64,000 bases of DNA. It comes from Mesoflavibacter sp. (lineage in GTDB: Bacteria; Pseudomonadota; Alphaproteobacteria; UBA8366; Aestuariispiraceae). Under the pieces are notes generated by a model. The model searched no databases. It was not told the DNA's origin and saw nothing but the letters and a program-made list of their open reading frames with translations. Position numbers and translations under genes: made by a program. Positions 51,523 through 60,448 of this stretch are shown here, piece after piece. Numbering within the stretch: the stretch's first letter is position 1; each line of letters opens with the position of its first letter. Location of the stretch: assembly GCA_017792345.1 (NCBI GenBank), contig CP051228.1:1798001-1862000 (forward strand), written 5' to 3'.

Positions 51523-52469
51523 CCGCCGCTCCTCCGCAGCCTCGGGTCGATGACGCCATAGGCGATGTCGACCAGGAAACTCAGCAAGACGACGAAGCCG
51601 GACAGCAACAGGACCAGATCGCGCACCAGGATCAGGTCGCGCTCGAATATCGCCTGCAGCAGCAGGCGGCCCAGACCGGGCAGATAGAAGACGTTCTCGA
51701 CGATCACCGCCCCCGCCACCAGAAAGGCGAATTGCAGGCCCATCAGCGTGGCGATCGGGATCATCGCATTGCCCAAGGCATGGCCGACCACGATGCGCCG
51801 GGTGCTCAATCCCTTGGCGCGGGCGGTGCGGACATAATCCTCGCCCAGGGTTTCCAGCATCGATGCGCGGACCATGCGCGACAGGATCGCGGCCTCAGAC
51901 AAGGCGAGTGCCAGGGCGGGCAGGATCAAGGCCTGCAAGCCTGGCCGGAGCCCGTCCTGCCAGCCGGGGAAACCGCCGGCCCCGACCCAGCCGAGCTGAA
52001 CCGCGAACAGCAGGATCAACAGGATGCCGAACCAGAAATTCGGGATGGCGAGACCGATCTGGGCGAAGCCCATGACCAGGACGTCGGTGACCCGGCCGCG
52101 CCGGATCGCCGCGGCGATGCCGAAGGGCAGGGCGATCAGGGTCGACAGTACGAAGGCCAGAACCGCCAGCGGCAGGGATACCGCAAGCCGGTCGCGCACC
52201 ATCTCCCAGATCGGCACGCGATAGACCTGACTGATGCCCAGATCCCCGACCGCCAGCCCGCCGATCCATTCCAGGTAACGTACCGGCGCAGGACGGTCGA
52301 GGCCGAGCTGACTGCGCAGCGCGGCCAAGGTATCCGGCCGCACTTCCGTCCCCAGCAGCAATTGCGCCGCGTCGCCGGGCAACAGCTCCAGGGCCAGAAA
52401 CACGACAATGGAGGCGGCCAGCAGGGTCAGGACCAGCGCGGCCAGCCGGCGGATCGCGAAACCGATCAT
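51519..52469 (-). CDS. Peptide/oligopeptide ABC transporter permease (DppB-like)
   Basis: This 316-residue, six-helix permease shows the DppB signature MIGFAIRRLAALVLTLLAASIVVFLALELLPGDAAQLLLG at the start and LGIAIPNFW-type AQIGLAIPNFWFGILLIL in the middle. The EAA loop is VRTARAKGLSTRRIVVGHALGNAMIPIATLMG, and VENVFYLPGLGRLLLQAI follows. It forms the channel with the DppC-like partner. It is second in the operon after the binding protein, with a 51-base gap. Confidence 0.94.
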   Translation of the reverse strand: MIGFAIRRLAALVLTLLAASIVVFLALELLPGDAAQLLLGTEVRPDTLAALRSQLGLDRPAPVRYLEWIGGLAVGDLGISQVYRVPIWEMVRDRLAVSLPLAVLAFVLSTLIALPFGIAAAIRRGRVTDVLVMGFAQIGLAIPNFWFGILLILLFAVQLGWVGAGGFPGWQDGLRPGLQALILPALALALSEAAILSRMVRASMLETLGEDYVRTARAKGLSTRRIVVGHALGNAMIPIATLMGLQFAFLVAGAVIVENVFYLPGLGRLLLQAIFERDLILVRDLVLLLSGFVVLLSFLVDIAYGVIDPRLRRSGG

Positions 52470-52520
52470 CCGGCGGCCGTCACGGGCAGGTGCGGGGCAC
52501 GAGCCCCGCCGTCGGCTGGA

Positions 52521-54005
52521 TTATTCCCAACGCGCCGCCGTCAGATCGTTCGCCTGGATCGGCGCGTTGGTCCACAGGCCCTTCAGTTCCTTGCGGATCA
52601 CCGCGACCTTGGCGAGCTGGAACAGGAAGCCATTGACCGCGTCGTCGGCCAGAATGCGCTGGGCCTCCTTATACAGCGTGTTGCGCTGCGCCGGATCGGA
52701 AACGCCGTCGATCTTGGCCATCAATTCCTTGAAGGCCGGATTCTCATAGCCGAAATAGTACTCGTCGCGGGCATAGATGCCGATATCCAGCGGTTCCGTA
52801 TGGGACACGATGGTCAGGTCGAAATCATGTTCGCCCTTGAAGACTTCCGACACCCACTGGCCCCAATCGACCGGGATCTGTTCGACCTCGAACCCGACTT
52901 CGGCCAGTTGCGCGGCGACGATTTCCCCGCCGCGACGGGCATAGGTCGGCGGCGGCAGTTTCAGGACCAGTTTCGTGCCTTCCGCGACGCCTGCTTCCTG
53001 CAGCAGCGCCTTGGCCTTGGCCGGATCATAGGGCGTCACGCCGGTCAGGTCGGTATAGGCCGGGCTGTGCGGCGCGAAATGCGATCCGATCGGCGTGCCG
53101 AAACCGAACATGGCCCCGTCGACGATGGCCTTGCGGTCGATCGCGTGCTGGATCGCCTTGCGCACCCGGACATCCTGCAGCAGGGGGCGGCGATGGTTCA
53201 TCGACAGGATGGTCTCGCCCTCGGTCGTTCCCTTCAGGACGGCGAAGCGGGGATCGGCCTCGAACTGGGCGACCGTTTCCGGCGCGCCGATATTCGGGAT
53301 CGCATCCACGTCGCCGGCCAGCAGGGCCGCGACCTGGGCCGCGGCATCGTCGATCACCTTGAAGGTGACGCGTTCCAGCGACGAAGCCTTGCCCCAATAG
53401 CCGGGATTGCGGACCAGCTTGATCGAATCCCCGCGTGCCCAGTCCTCGAATTTGAACGGGCCGGTGCCGACCGGGTTGGTCTTGTTGGTCTCGGCCGAAG
53501 CCGGATCGACGATCACCGCGTCGCCCCAGCCCAGATTCCACAACAGCAGGCCTTCCTTGCGGTTCAGCTTCAGGATGACGGTGCGGTCATCCGGCGCTTC
53601 GACCGAATCAATCGCGGAGAACAGACCTTTCTGCGCATTTTCGGAGGCTTCGGCGACGGCGCGTTCGAACGAGAATTTGACGTCGGATGCTTCCAGGGTC
53701 GCCCCGTCATGGAAGGTGACACCCTCGCGCAGGATGAAGCGATAGGTCAGGCCGTCATTCTCGATCACCCAGCGTTCGGCCAGGCCCGGCTTCACCAGAC
53801 CCTGGGAATCGATCCGGGTCAGGCCCTCGAAGACATTGGCATAGACGATCTCGTCGATCGCGGCGGGCGCGCCGGCGGTCGGGTCCAGATGCGGCGGTTC
53901 CAAGGTGATCGCAAGCGTCGCGCCGGTCTTCGCATGGGCGGCCCCGGACAAAGCGGTCAAACCAAGTGCGGCCCCGATCAGGCACGCGCCGAACATCTTT
54001 TTCAT
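52521..54005 (-). CDS. ABC transporter substrate-binding protein (peptide/nickel family 5)
   Basis: The 494-residue protein has a signal peptide (MKKMFGACLIGAALGLTALS then GAAHA, cleavage near residue 25). It is a cluster C/SBP_bac_5 receptor: LAITLEPPHLDPTAGAPAAIDEIVYANVFEGLTRID, then HDGATLEASDVKFSFERA and NPVGTGPFKFEDW. The class binds peptides, opines or nickel complexes. The neighbouring P1 and M81 peptidases point to peptides or amides. The start is at 54005; the frame is open to 54074. It leads the transport operon, 108 bases from the peptidase genes on the same strand. Confidence 0.93.
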   Translation of the reverse strand: MKKMFGACLIGAALGLTALSGAAHAKTGATLAITLEPPHLDPTAGAPAAIDEIVYANVFEGLTRIDSQGLVKPGLAERWVIENDGLTYRFILREGVTFHDGATLEASDVKFSFERAVAEASENAQKGLFSAIDSVEAPDDRTVILKLNRKEGLLLWNLGWGDAVIVDPASAETNKTNPVGTGPFKFEDWARGDSIKLVRNPGYWGKASSLERVTFKVIDDAAAQVAALLAGDVDAIPNIGAPETVAQFEADPRFAVLKGTTEGETILSMNHRRPLLQDVRVRKAIQHAIDRKAIVDGAMFGFGTPIGSHFAPHSPAYTDLTGVTPYDPAKAKALLQEAGVAEGTKLVLKLPPPTYARRGGEIVAAQLAEVGFEVEQIPVDWGQWVSEVFKGEHDFDLTIVSHTEPLDIGIYARDEYYFGYENPAFKELMAKIDGVSDPAQRNTLYKEAQRILADDAVNGFLFQLAKVAVIRKELKGLWTNAPIQANDLTAARWE

Positions 54006-54113
54006 GGCAGAATCCCCATTATCATCCGCGCCGCGATGGCCCCGCCGACGCTCTTGTTGCCGGGACAGTATCAAGGCTTCCCCGCGGATTGAAGCGTCTT
54101 TCCGTTCGCAGAC

Positions 54114-55169
54114 CTATGAACCGGCCATCAAATTCGGGCCGAACCGGTCGCGCCAGCCGGGCGCGCCGCCGGGATGGGCGGCGGCACGGTAGACTCCGCG
54201 CGCCACGGCCCGGGCAAGGCAGTCCGCCGCAATCGCCCCGATCCGCGCCAGACCGACCAGATCGACCACCGGACCCGTGCCGGTTGCCAGGCCGAAAACC
54301 GTGTCGCCGTCGAAAGGCGTATAGACCGGCCGCACGGCCCGCCCCAGTCCCGCCTGGGCCATGACCGTCATGCGCTGAACATTGGTGTGGCCCAGGATTG
54401 CATCGGTGGCGACGACGGCAATGGTGGTGTTTTGGCGCGCCGGTGCCGCGCCTCGCCCCCCGCCTCGCCCTTTGCCCGCCAGTTTGGGAAAGGCCGGTTC
54501 CGGGTCGGCCGGGCCGCCGGACGCGCCCAATCCGCCGAACTCGTCTAGCTGTTCGAAGGGTGCGGCGAAGAAACGACCGTCCGGAAAGACGACCTCTCCG
54601 AAACAATTCACGGCGGCCAGGGCGGCGACGGTCGCGCCGGTCGCCGGATCGACGGCCGATGCCGTACCCAGCCCGCCGGCAAGCGATCCGGCCCGCGCGC
54701 CATAGCCCGCACCGACCCGGCCCAGGGCGAAATCGGCCGACGCAGCCTCCGCCGCCGCGCGGCCCAGCGCCCGGTAGGGCGGTTCCTCGCCCCAGTTCTT
54801 TTCGCCGCCATTGGCCAGGTCATAGAGGATCGCCGCCGGTACGATCGGCACATGGGTGTCGCCGGTATCGAAGCCCCGCCGCCGCGCGCCCAGCCAGGCA
54901 GCAACCGCTCCCGCCGCGTCCAGGCCATAGGCCGATCCGCCGGAAAGGACCACGGCATCGACGCCGTCGACCAGCCGGGCCGGGGCCAGGGCGTCCGTCT
55001 CCCGCGTGCCGGGTCCGCCGCCCCGCACATCGGCGGCGGCGACGGCGCGGATTCCGTCGCACAGCACGACCGTGGTGCCGCTCAACGCCGCTTTGTCTTC
55101 GGCATTGCCGACCAGCAGACCGCCGACATCGGTCAGGCTGTTGCGCGGGCCGGGCCGAATGCCGCTCAT
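54114..55169 (-). CDS. P1-family peptidase (DmpA-type aminopeptidase)
   Basis: The 351-residue enzyme belongs to the self-cleaving N-terminal-nucleophile group of DmpA. GNSLTDVGGLLVG-type PRNSLTDVGGLLVG, VDAVVLSGGSAYGLDAAGAVAAWL and GVGAGYGARAGSLAGGLGTAS match. The processing and nucleophile site, usually G/N-S, is N247-T248-T249 in RQNTTIAVVATDA; threonine as nucleophile is common in this branch. It removes N-terminal amino acids from small peptides or amides. The start overlaps the M81 gene stop by four bases. Confidence 0.9.
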   Translation of the reverse strand: MSGIRPGPRNSLTDVGGLLVGNAEDKAALSGTTVVLCDGIRAVAAADVRGGGPGTRETDALAPARLVDGVDAVVLSGGSAYGLDAAGAVAAWLGARRRGFDTGDTHVPIVPAAILYDLANGGEKNWGEEPPYRALGRAAAEAASADFALGRVGAGYGARAGSLAGGLGTASAVDPATGATVAALAAVNCFGEVVFPDGRFFAAPFEQLDEFGGLGASGGPADPEPAFPKLAGKGRGGGRGAAPARQNTTIAVVATDAILGHTNVQRMTVMAQAGLGRAVRPVYTPFDGDTVFGLATGTGPVVDLVGLARIGAIAADCLARAVARGVYRAAAHPGGAPGWRDRFGPNLMAGS

Positions 55170-56653
55170 GTTCCGGGACTCCAGATCGTTTCCGGGTCCA
55201 GCGGATAGATCGGCCGCCGCACATTCCGGTAGGTCAGGCGGGTATTGTCCGATGTGGTGACGCCGGACCCGTCCAGGGTCAGCGTGTGTTTTGGCAGGGC
55301 GCCGAACCCGGCGCGGTAATGGATGCGCGATTTCAGCAGCAGATAGCGGGTCCGCGCCGGATCGATCCCCATCATGGTGAATATGCCCGTGTCCCAGGGT
55401 TCATGATGCAGGGAGGTGACGATGATCCGTACCCCGCGCACGCGCAGCAGCGCCGTCGTCCCGCAGCGGACGGTGACCCCGGTATACATCGGGCCCTCGA
55501 CGGTGAAGCTGCCGTCGGACAGGCCTTCGACCGTGCCGGTGACCCGCAGGGGCCGGCCGGCCTCACCTATGCTGGGCATATCCGTCTTGCCGCCCAGATC
55601 GAGCGTGACCGTCGCCCCGATACCGGCGTTGGTCATCTCCGCGACGGCGGCCGGGTCCCAGACGGTCGCGACCGCGACGCCGTCCAGATCCTGGCGCAGC
55701 ACTTCCGCGATCGCGGTCATCACGTCCTGGGTCGCACCCGATCCGCAATTGTCGGCATGGTCCAACAGGATGACCGGTCCGTCATTATAGCCCTTGGCGG
55801 TTTCGACCGCGCCGGCCAGATCGCGGTGACGATAGACGAATTCCTCCCGCGACGCCCAGGTCCGGGCCAGAAGATCGTCCCGGGCCGTGCGCGCCAGATC
55901 GGCGCTGTCGGCGATGACGACGGCGCTGTTGCCCGCGTCTTCGATGTCGGCCAGGGCGAACCCGCCGAAGACCGTCGCGGCCAGAATGCCATCGCGGTTT
56001 TCCCAGTCGCGGCAGGCTGCGATCAGGCCGCGCATCGGCTCGTCGTCGGTGCCCTGGCGCAGGGTCTGGGACAGAAGTGGCGCCTGACCCCAGACCATGA
56101 CGGGATCGGCCTCGCCCTTCGCGGCGGCCAGGACGATGCGGCCGACCTGTTCCGCGACCTCGTACATGTCGACATGGGGATAGGTCTTATAGCCGATCAG
56201 CGCCGTGCAATTGTCGACCATCGCGGCGGTCAGATTGCAATGCAGGTCGCAGGTCACGGCAATCGGCAGGTCCGGCGCGATCTCGCGAATCCGGCGCAGC
56301 AGCGCCCCTTCGCCATCGGGCTCTGTTTCCGACACCATCGCGCCGTGCAGATCCAAAAGCGCGACGTCGCAGCCGCGCGCGACCTCCGCCAGGATGGCGC
56401 CGTTCAGGCGCGCGAATGCGTCGGCCGTCACCGGCCCGGCGGGCATCGCCTCCGCCGCGACCGGGGTGACGATCTCCGCGCCCTCGACCTCGGCCAGCTT
56501 GATATAGGCTGCCAGCGGCATGGCCGTATCGCGATAGGCCGCCGCCGCATCCGGCCCGAAATGCAGGCCCCAATCCCGGAACCGCGCCATATCCGTGCGG
56601 ATCGGAGAAAAGGTGTTGGTTTCGTGTTTAAGCATCGCGCAGAGAACGCGCAT
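55166..56653 (-). CDS. M81-family metallopeptidase (MlrC-like)
   Basis: The 495-residue protein is an MlrC-type metallopeptidase: MRVLCAMLKHETNTFSPIRTD with the zinc-binding H10, VALLDLHGAMVSETEPDGEGALLRRIREI, and VTCDLHCNLT. LDHADNCGSGATQDVMTAI and VRCGTTALLRVRGVRIIVTS complete the two domains. MlrC of microcystin degraders breaks the linear tetrapeptide; most relatives have other unknown substrates. It is co-transcribed with the P1 peptidase and lies ahead of the peptide ABC genes. It follows the FNR gene by 38 bases on the same strand. Confidence 0.92.
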   Translation of the reverse strand: MRVLCAMLKHETNTFSPIRTDMARFRDWGLHFGPDAAAAYRDTAMPLAAYIKLAEVEGAEIVTPVAAEAMPAGPVTADAFARLNGAILAEVARGCDVALLDLHGAMVSETEPDGEGALLRRIREIAPDLPIAVTCDLHCNLTAAMVDNCTALIGYKTYPHVDMYEVAEQVGRIVLAAAKGEADPVMVWGQAPLLSQTLRQGTDDEPMRGLIAACRDWENRDGILAATVFGGFALADIEDAGNSAVVIADSADLARTARDDLLARTWASREEFVYRHRDLAGAVETAKGYNDGPVILLDHADNCGSGATQDVMTAIAEVLRQDLDGVAVATVWDPAAVAEMTNAGIGATVTLDLGGKTDMPSIGEAGRPLRVTGTVEGLSDGSFTVEGPMYTGVTVRCGTTALLRVRGVRIIVTSLHHEPWDTGIFTMMGIDPARTRYLLLKSRIHYRAGFGALPKHTLTLDGSGVTTSDNTRLTYRNVRRPIYPLDPETIWSPGT

Positions 56654-56691
56654 GAACCGACCTCTCTTGCGCCGATCAACCGCCCACCGGA

Positions 56692-57456
56692 TCAGGCCCC
56701 TTCGGCCATATCCTGCAGCTGATCGATATCGTTGATCTGGACCCGACCGCCTTCCAGCAGGCGGATCACCCCATCGCGTTTGAGGTTGGTAAAGGTGCGG
56801 CTGACGGTTTCCGTCGTCAGGCCCAGGAAGTCACCGATGTCGTTCCGGCTCATCGGCAGATGCAGGATCGACGGGTCATATCCCCGGGATTCGGCGCGCC
56901 GCGACAGGCTCAGCAGGAAACTGCACAGCTTCTCCTGCGCCGTCTTGCGGCCCAGCAGCAGCATCTGGTCCTGCGCCTGGGCCAGTTCGTTCGATGCCAT
57001 GGACAACAGCCGGCGTTCCAGTTTCGGGAACGTGTCCAGCAGTCCTTCCAGCTTGCGCCGGTTGAAACGGCACAGCGACACATCGCCGACGGCCTCCGCC
57101 GAATAGGAATAGACGTCGTTCATCGCCATGCCCAGAAAATCGCCCTCATACAGGAAGCCTGTGATCTGCCGCCGTCCGTCGGGCAACAGTTTGAACAGCT
57201 TCACGGCGCCGCCGGTGACGTTGAATACGAAATCGGCCGATTCCCCCTCGTCGATGATGGGGTCGTGGGTTTCGAAGGTCTGCCGGGTCAGAATCTTGAT
57301 AAGTGCGTCCAACTCCTCGCAATCCAGAACGCCGCAAATCGACATCTCGCGGATTTCGCAGGCGGCGCAGGGATTCTCGACGGAATAGGGCAGGGCCCTC
57401 GGCGATCCGAGGATGTCGAGATCGCCCTGCGATTCCGACGGGTTAGAACGGCTCAT
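56692..57456 (-). CDS. fnr: FNR-type Crp/Fnr regulator with N-terminal cysteine cluster
   Basis: The 254-residue protein has four cysteines that fit an oxygen-sensing [4Fe-4S] cluster: C30-x2-C33-x7-C41 in NPCAACEIREMSICG, and C129 in SLCRFN. A cyclic-nucleotide-fold domain follows, then a Crp HTH with E216, S219, R220 in TTETVSRTFTNLKRDG, the FNR recognition residues for TTGAT-N4-ATCAA. The start is ATG 57456. An FNR box (57545-57558) lies 89 bases upstream, so it probably controls itself. C46 is an extra cysteine. Confidence 0.93.
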   Translation of the reverse strand: MSRSNPSESQGDLDILGSPRALPYSVENPCAACEIREMSICGVLDCEELDALIKILTRQTFETHDPIIDEGESADFVFNVTGGAVKLFKLLPDGRRQITGFLYEGDFLGMAMNDVYSYSAEAVGDVSLCRFNRRKLEGLLDTFPKLERRLLSMASNELAQAQDQMLLLGRKTAQEKLCSFLLSLSRRAESRGYDPSILHLPMSRNDIGDFLGLTTETVSRTFTNLKRDGVIRLLEGGRVQINDIDQLQDMAEGA

Positions 57457-57544
57457 ATCGTCCCATCCAAGGCTGTTTCCACGATCATGCCAAATGCGCG
57501 GGGAAATGCAACCGACCGGCATCGGCGCACGGATCTGCGACAGG

Positions 57545-57558
57545 TTGACCTAAATCAA
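57545..57558. promoter_or_regulatory. FNR box between fnr and the GNAT gene
   Basis: TTGAC-CTAA-ATCAA differs from the FNR consensus TTGAT-N4-ATCAA at one position. It lies 89 bases before fnr and 76 bases before the divergent GNAT gene, so it can serve either. The upstream regulator has the FNR recognition residues. Confidence 0.75.
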
Positions 57559-57633
57559 CGTGTGCAGGCCGGTGTCTCGCCATCCTAGTCGGGCCGGGTT
57601 GCCGGCACAGCGTTTCACCACGGGGCCGCCGTT

Positions 57634-58131
57634 ATGCCTAAGATCGACCTATCGCCAGCACTTGTTCATCTGAAAGTGTCGCCCTTGGCGGCAGATTGGG
57701 TGGACCGGGCATTGCCACTGGTGCGCGGACTGCGCAGCGATCTCAGCCTGCGGGAATGGCGTTCCTACTGCGCCCCGTTCCTGGATGGGGCGGACGGCGC
57801 GTGCGGTCTGGAATGTGTTGTCGACGAGAAGGACTATCTGATCGGATTGGCGGGCTACAAGGCCCGCCCAGACATCCGCCACGGCCGCGTTCTGGTGGTC
57901 GATCCTTTCGTGGCGGCCGATCTCTATGGCCGGAATCTCGCGGCCCGGATGCTGCTGGCCCGTTTGGACGCGCTGGCCGACCGGAACCAGTGTGACGCCA
58001 TCCATATCTCCTATGAGGCCGTCGACGGGACGCTGCCGCTCCGGCCGGGCAATACATACGACCGGATGTCCGACATGGGATACCGGGTCGACTCCTTGCG
58101 GCTTTGCAAGCAATTGCGCCTCGCGGTCTGA
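57634..58131 (+). CDS. GNAT-family N-acetyltransferase
   Basis: The 165-residue protein has a GNAT-like fold: DRALPLVRGLRSDLSLREWRSYCAPF as the first helices, then DYLIGLAGYKARPDIRHGRVLVVDPFVAADLYGRNLAARMLLARLDALADRNQCDAIHISY, with the acetyl-CoA loop around YGRNLAARML and a C-terminal Y-D-R-M-S-D-M-G-Y-R. The A motif (Q/RxxGxG/A) is degenerate (DLYGRNLA). The substrate is unknown. Being divergent from fnr over an FNR box, it could be oxygen-controlled. Confidence 0.65.
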   Translation: MPKIDLSPALVHLKVSPLAADWVDRALPLVRGLRSDLSLREWRSYCAPFLDGADGACGLECVVDEKDYLIGLAGYKARPDIRHGRVLVVDPFVAADLYGRNLAARMLLARLDALADRNQCDAIHISYEAVDGTLPLRPGNTYDRMSDMGYRVDSLRLCKQLRLAV

Positions 58132-58306
58132 CGCCCCCGCGGCCTTCCAAGATAGGGGGGCGGGGGTGGACGGCCGCCGGTTGATGGGGGGCATGACCCG
58201 GCGGCCGTCCCGGCCGATAGGGAAAAGCCGATAGGATCAAGATGGGGCCGCCTCGCCGTGGCGGAAGGGGCGATCACCAGAAGGTGAAGGGCGCCGCTGC
58301 GCCGGA

Positions 58307-59668
58307 TCAGAGGTCTTCCTGGGTCGGGCGGTCCGGCAGGCGTAGGGCGAAGACGGTGCCATTGGCCCCGGTGCTGCGCAGGGCCAGTTCCCCGCCATGG
58401 TCGCGCGCCAGTTCCCGCGCGATCGACAGGCCAAGACCGGTGCCGCCCGCCCGGGCCGACCCCTCGAAGGGTTTGAACAGGTTCTGCTGGGCCCGGGGCG
58501 GCAGTCCGGGGCCATTGTCGGACACGGTGATTTCCGCCGCCCCATCCCGGCATTGGGCATCGACGGCAATTTCCGTCGCCCCCGCCTCTGCGGCGTTCCG
58601 CAGCAGGTTGCCGAAGACCCGGTAGAGCTGCGCCCGGTCGCCATGGACGGTCACGGAAGGTTCGACCCGGCATTTCAGCCGCGCCTCATTGGGCAGGCCG
58701 AACCCGGCATCCGCGATCAGATCGGCCAGCGGCACCGGTTCGAAACGCAACGCGCTGCCTTCTTGGCCGGCATAGTTCAGCGTCCGGCCGCACAGCGCCG
58801 CCGCCCGTTCGATGGCGTCCAGAATGCCGGGCGCGATCCGCCGCACTTCCGGATCCTCGGAATTCTCCAGCCGGTCGGACACGACGAGAGCGCTGGACAG
58901 GATGCCGCGCAGATCGTGATTGATCTTGGCCACCGCCGTGCCCAGGGCCGCCAGATGCTTCCGCTGGGTCAGGGCGTCGCGGATCGTCGTCTGCATGGCG
59001 GCCAGTTCGCGCTCCGCCACGCCGACTTCGTCACGGCGGCCGCTGGGCCGGATCACGGTGTTCTGGTTCTCGGGATGGGCCCGGAACCGCGCCATGTTGC
59101 GGATCAGCCGCTTCAACGGCCGGACCAATTGCCGCCGCAGGACCAGGAACACCAGCAAGGCGGTGATCAGCGAGATGGCGAGGCTGAGCCAGAAAACCCG
59201 GAAGGCAAAGGCCAGGATCGCCTCGCAAAGCGGCCCGTCCTCCATCACGATTTCCAGCTCCACCGCAGGGTTGCGCGGCGACGGGCCGACGATGCGCAGG
59301 ACACGGCTTTCGTCCTGGGTCAGCGCGGCGAAGGCCTCCGCCACCATCGTCATCGGGCCTTCCGAATCCGGGCGAACCGTCGCGTCGACGTCCGGCGGCG
59401 ATTCCAGCATCAAGGACAGTTTCAGATCACCGCGCCGGGCCGCGACGGAATAGGCCTCAACGAAACCCAGCAGTTCCTGGGTCAGTTCCTCCGACACCAT
59501 GCCGTCCGGCGTGGCGTCCAGGACCAGAACGGACAAATGGGCGGCGACCATGCGGTCGCGAATATAGGTTTCGCGGAAACGCGCGACGGAGGGAACGAAA
59601 ATCAGCACTTCCGCCGCCATCACGAAGATGATGGTCAGCAACAGAAGACGCGCCGAAAGGCTTTTCAT
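58307..59668 (-). CDS. Orphan sensor histidine kinase
   Basis: The 453-residue protein has two membrane helices (about 8-27 and 152-178) enclosing a periplasmic loop of 125 residues. A HAMP-like segment around 179-235 ([24 protein letters not shown]) follows. The HisKA has H251 in [15 protein letters not shown], then N ([11 protein letters not shown]), [10 protein letters not shown] and [19 protein letters not shown]. The phospho-accepting H-D-L-R is typical. No response regulator is adjacent; the partner must lie elsewhere. It is convergent with the GNAT gene over 175 bases with no visible gene. Confidence 0.93.
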   Translation of the reverse strand: MKSLSARLLLLTIIFVMAAEVLIFVPSVARFRETYIRDRMVAAHLSVLVLDATPDGMVSEELTQELLGFVEAYSVAARRGDLKLSLMLESPPDVDATVRPDSEGPMTMVAEAFAALTQDESRVLRIVGPSPRNPAVELEIVMEDGPLCEAILAFAFRVFWLSLAISLITALLVFLVLRRQLVRPLKRLIRNMARFRAHPENQNTVIRPSGRRDEVGVAERELAAMQTTIRDALTQRKHLAALGTAVAKINHDLRGILSSALVVSDRLENSEDPEVRRIAPGILDAIERAAALCGRTLNYAGQEGSALRFEPVPLADLIADAGFGLPNEARLKCRVEPSVTVHGDRAQLYRVFGNLLRNAAEAGATEIAVDAQCRDGAAEITVSDNGPGLPPRAQQNLFKPFEGSARAGGTGLGLSIARELARDHGGELALRSTGANGTVFALRLPDRPTQEDL

Positions 59669-59733
59669 TCAACTCCCCGTCCTGTCCCCAAACAATACTT
59701 GCCGGCCCCATGCGCAGAATCGCGCGGATCGCG

Positions 59734-59762
59734 TTGACTTGCGTGGTTCACCCCACTATACA
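59734..59762 (+). promoter_or_regulatory. Housekeeping promoter of rpmH
   Basis: TTGACT (59734-59739), 17 bases, TATACA (59757-59762) is a near-consensus sigma-70 promoter, 49 bases before the rpmH GTG start. It drives rpmH and probably rnpA. Confidence 0.85.
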
Positions 59763-59811
59763 GCGGCGTCGAATTCCGGGGTGCAACCCCAAAAGACGTC
59801 GGAGACGAACC

Positions 59812-59946
59812 GTGAAACGCACTTATCAACCCAGCCGCCTTGTCCGCAAGCGTCGCCACGGCTTCCGTGCGCGCATGGCCACGAAGGCCGGCCGCCGGGT
59901 GCTGGCCAACCGCCGCGCCAAGGGCCGCGCGAAGCTGACCGCCTAA
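59812..59946 (+). CDS. rpmH: Ribosomal protein L34
   Basis: The 44-residue protein [20 protein letters not shown]... is intact L34, very basic, of normal length, ending GRAKLTA. It starts with GTG at 59812, preceded by CGGAGACGAACC. The promoter at 59734-59762 supports this. rnpA follows after 44 bases, the standard rpmH-rnpA order. Confidence 0.97.
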   Translation: MKRTYQPSRLVRKRRHGFRARMATKAGRRVLANRRAKGRAKLTA

Positions 59947-59990
59947 TCGGGAACGGCCCGCCCGGCTGTTCCGAAACGCCGCCGATCGCC

Positions 59991-60410
59991 ATGACTGACC
60001 GGACGATCACCCTGGCGCGCATGAAGAAACGGGCGGAGTTCCTGCGGGTGACGCGGGCGCGGACCAGCGCGGGCATGCCCGGACTGGTTCTGCAGGCATG
60101 CCCCTGGGGCGACACGATGTCACCCCGCCAGGCGGCGACCGTCAGCGAAAAGATGTACCAGGATGCGGGCGGCGGCGACGGCGCCCGCATCGGTTTTACC
60201 GCCAGCAAGAAGGTCGGCAACGCCGTGACCCGCAACCGGGCCAAGCGGCGCCTTCGGGCCCTGAGCGCGGAAGTGATGACCCGGCATGCGGAACCGGGTC
60301 TTGACTATGTCCTGATCGCCCGGCAGAGCACTGCCACCCGTTCTTACGCCGCGCTTCGCGGGGACCTGGAACGGGCGCTTAAGCGACTCAAGCTCTGGCG
60401 GGACGTCTGA
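59991..60410 (+). CDS. rnpA: Ribonuclease P protein component
   Basis: This 139-residue basic protein is the protein subunit of RNase P. MKKRAEFLRVTRARTSAGMPGLVLQA is the start of the fold, and RIGFTASKKVGNAVTRNRAKRRLRAL is the RNR signature that binds the RNA subunit, followed by DYVLIARQST and LERALKRL. The segment CPWGDTMSPRQAATVSEKMYQDAGGGDGA is a short insertion typical of some alphaproteobacteria. ATG 59991 gives the best length; M19 is an alternative. yidC follows after 38 bases; yidD is absent. Confidence 0.94.
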   Translation: MTDRTITLARMKKRAEFLRVTRARTSAGMPGLVLQACPWGDTMSPRQAATVSEKMYQDAGGGDGARIGFTASKKVGNAVTRNRAKRRLRALSAEVMTRHAEPGLDYVLIARQSTATRSYAALRGDLERALKRLKLWRDV

Positions 60411-60448
60411 AACCGGGCGGGACCGGCCCCGGAAAGAGGCAAGGCGGA

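Noticed and set aside
51732-56722. Plus-strand open frames of 786 and 774 codons
   Set aside because: They mirror the ABC transporter, P1 and M81 genes on the minus strand, which carry all the expected motifs.
58132-58306. Small gene or RNA in the gap between the GNAT and kinase genes
   Set aside because: No open frame with a ribosome site and no convincing structure; G-rich runs only.
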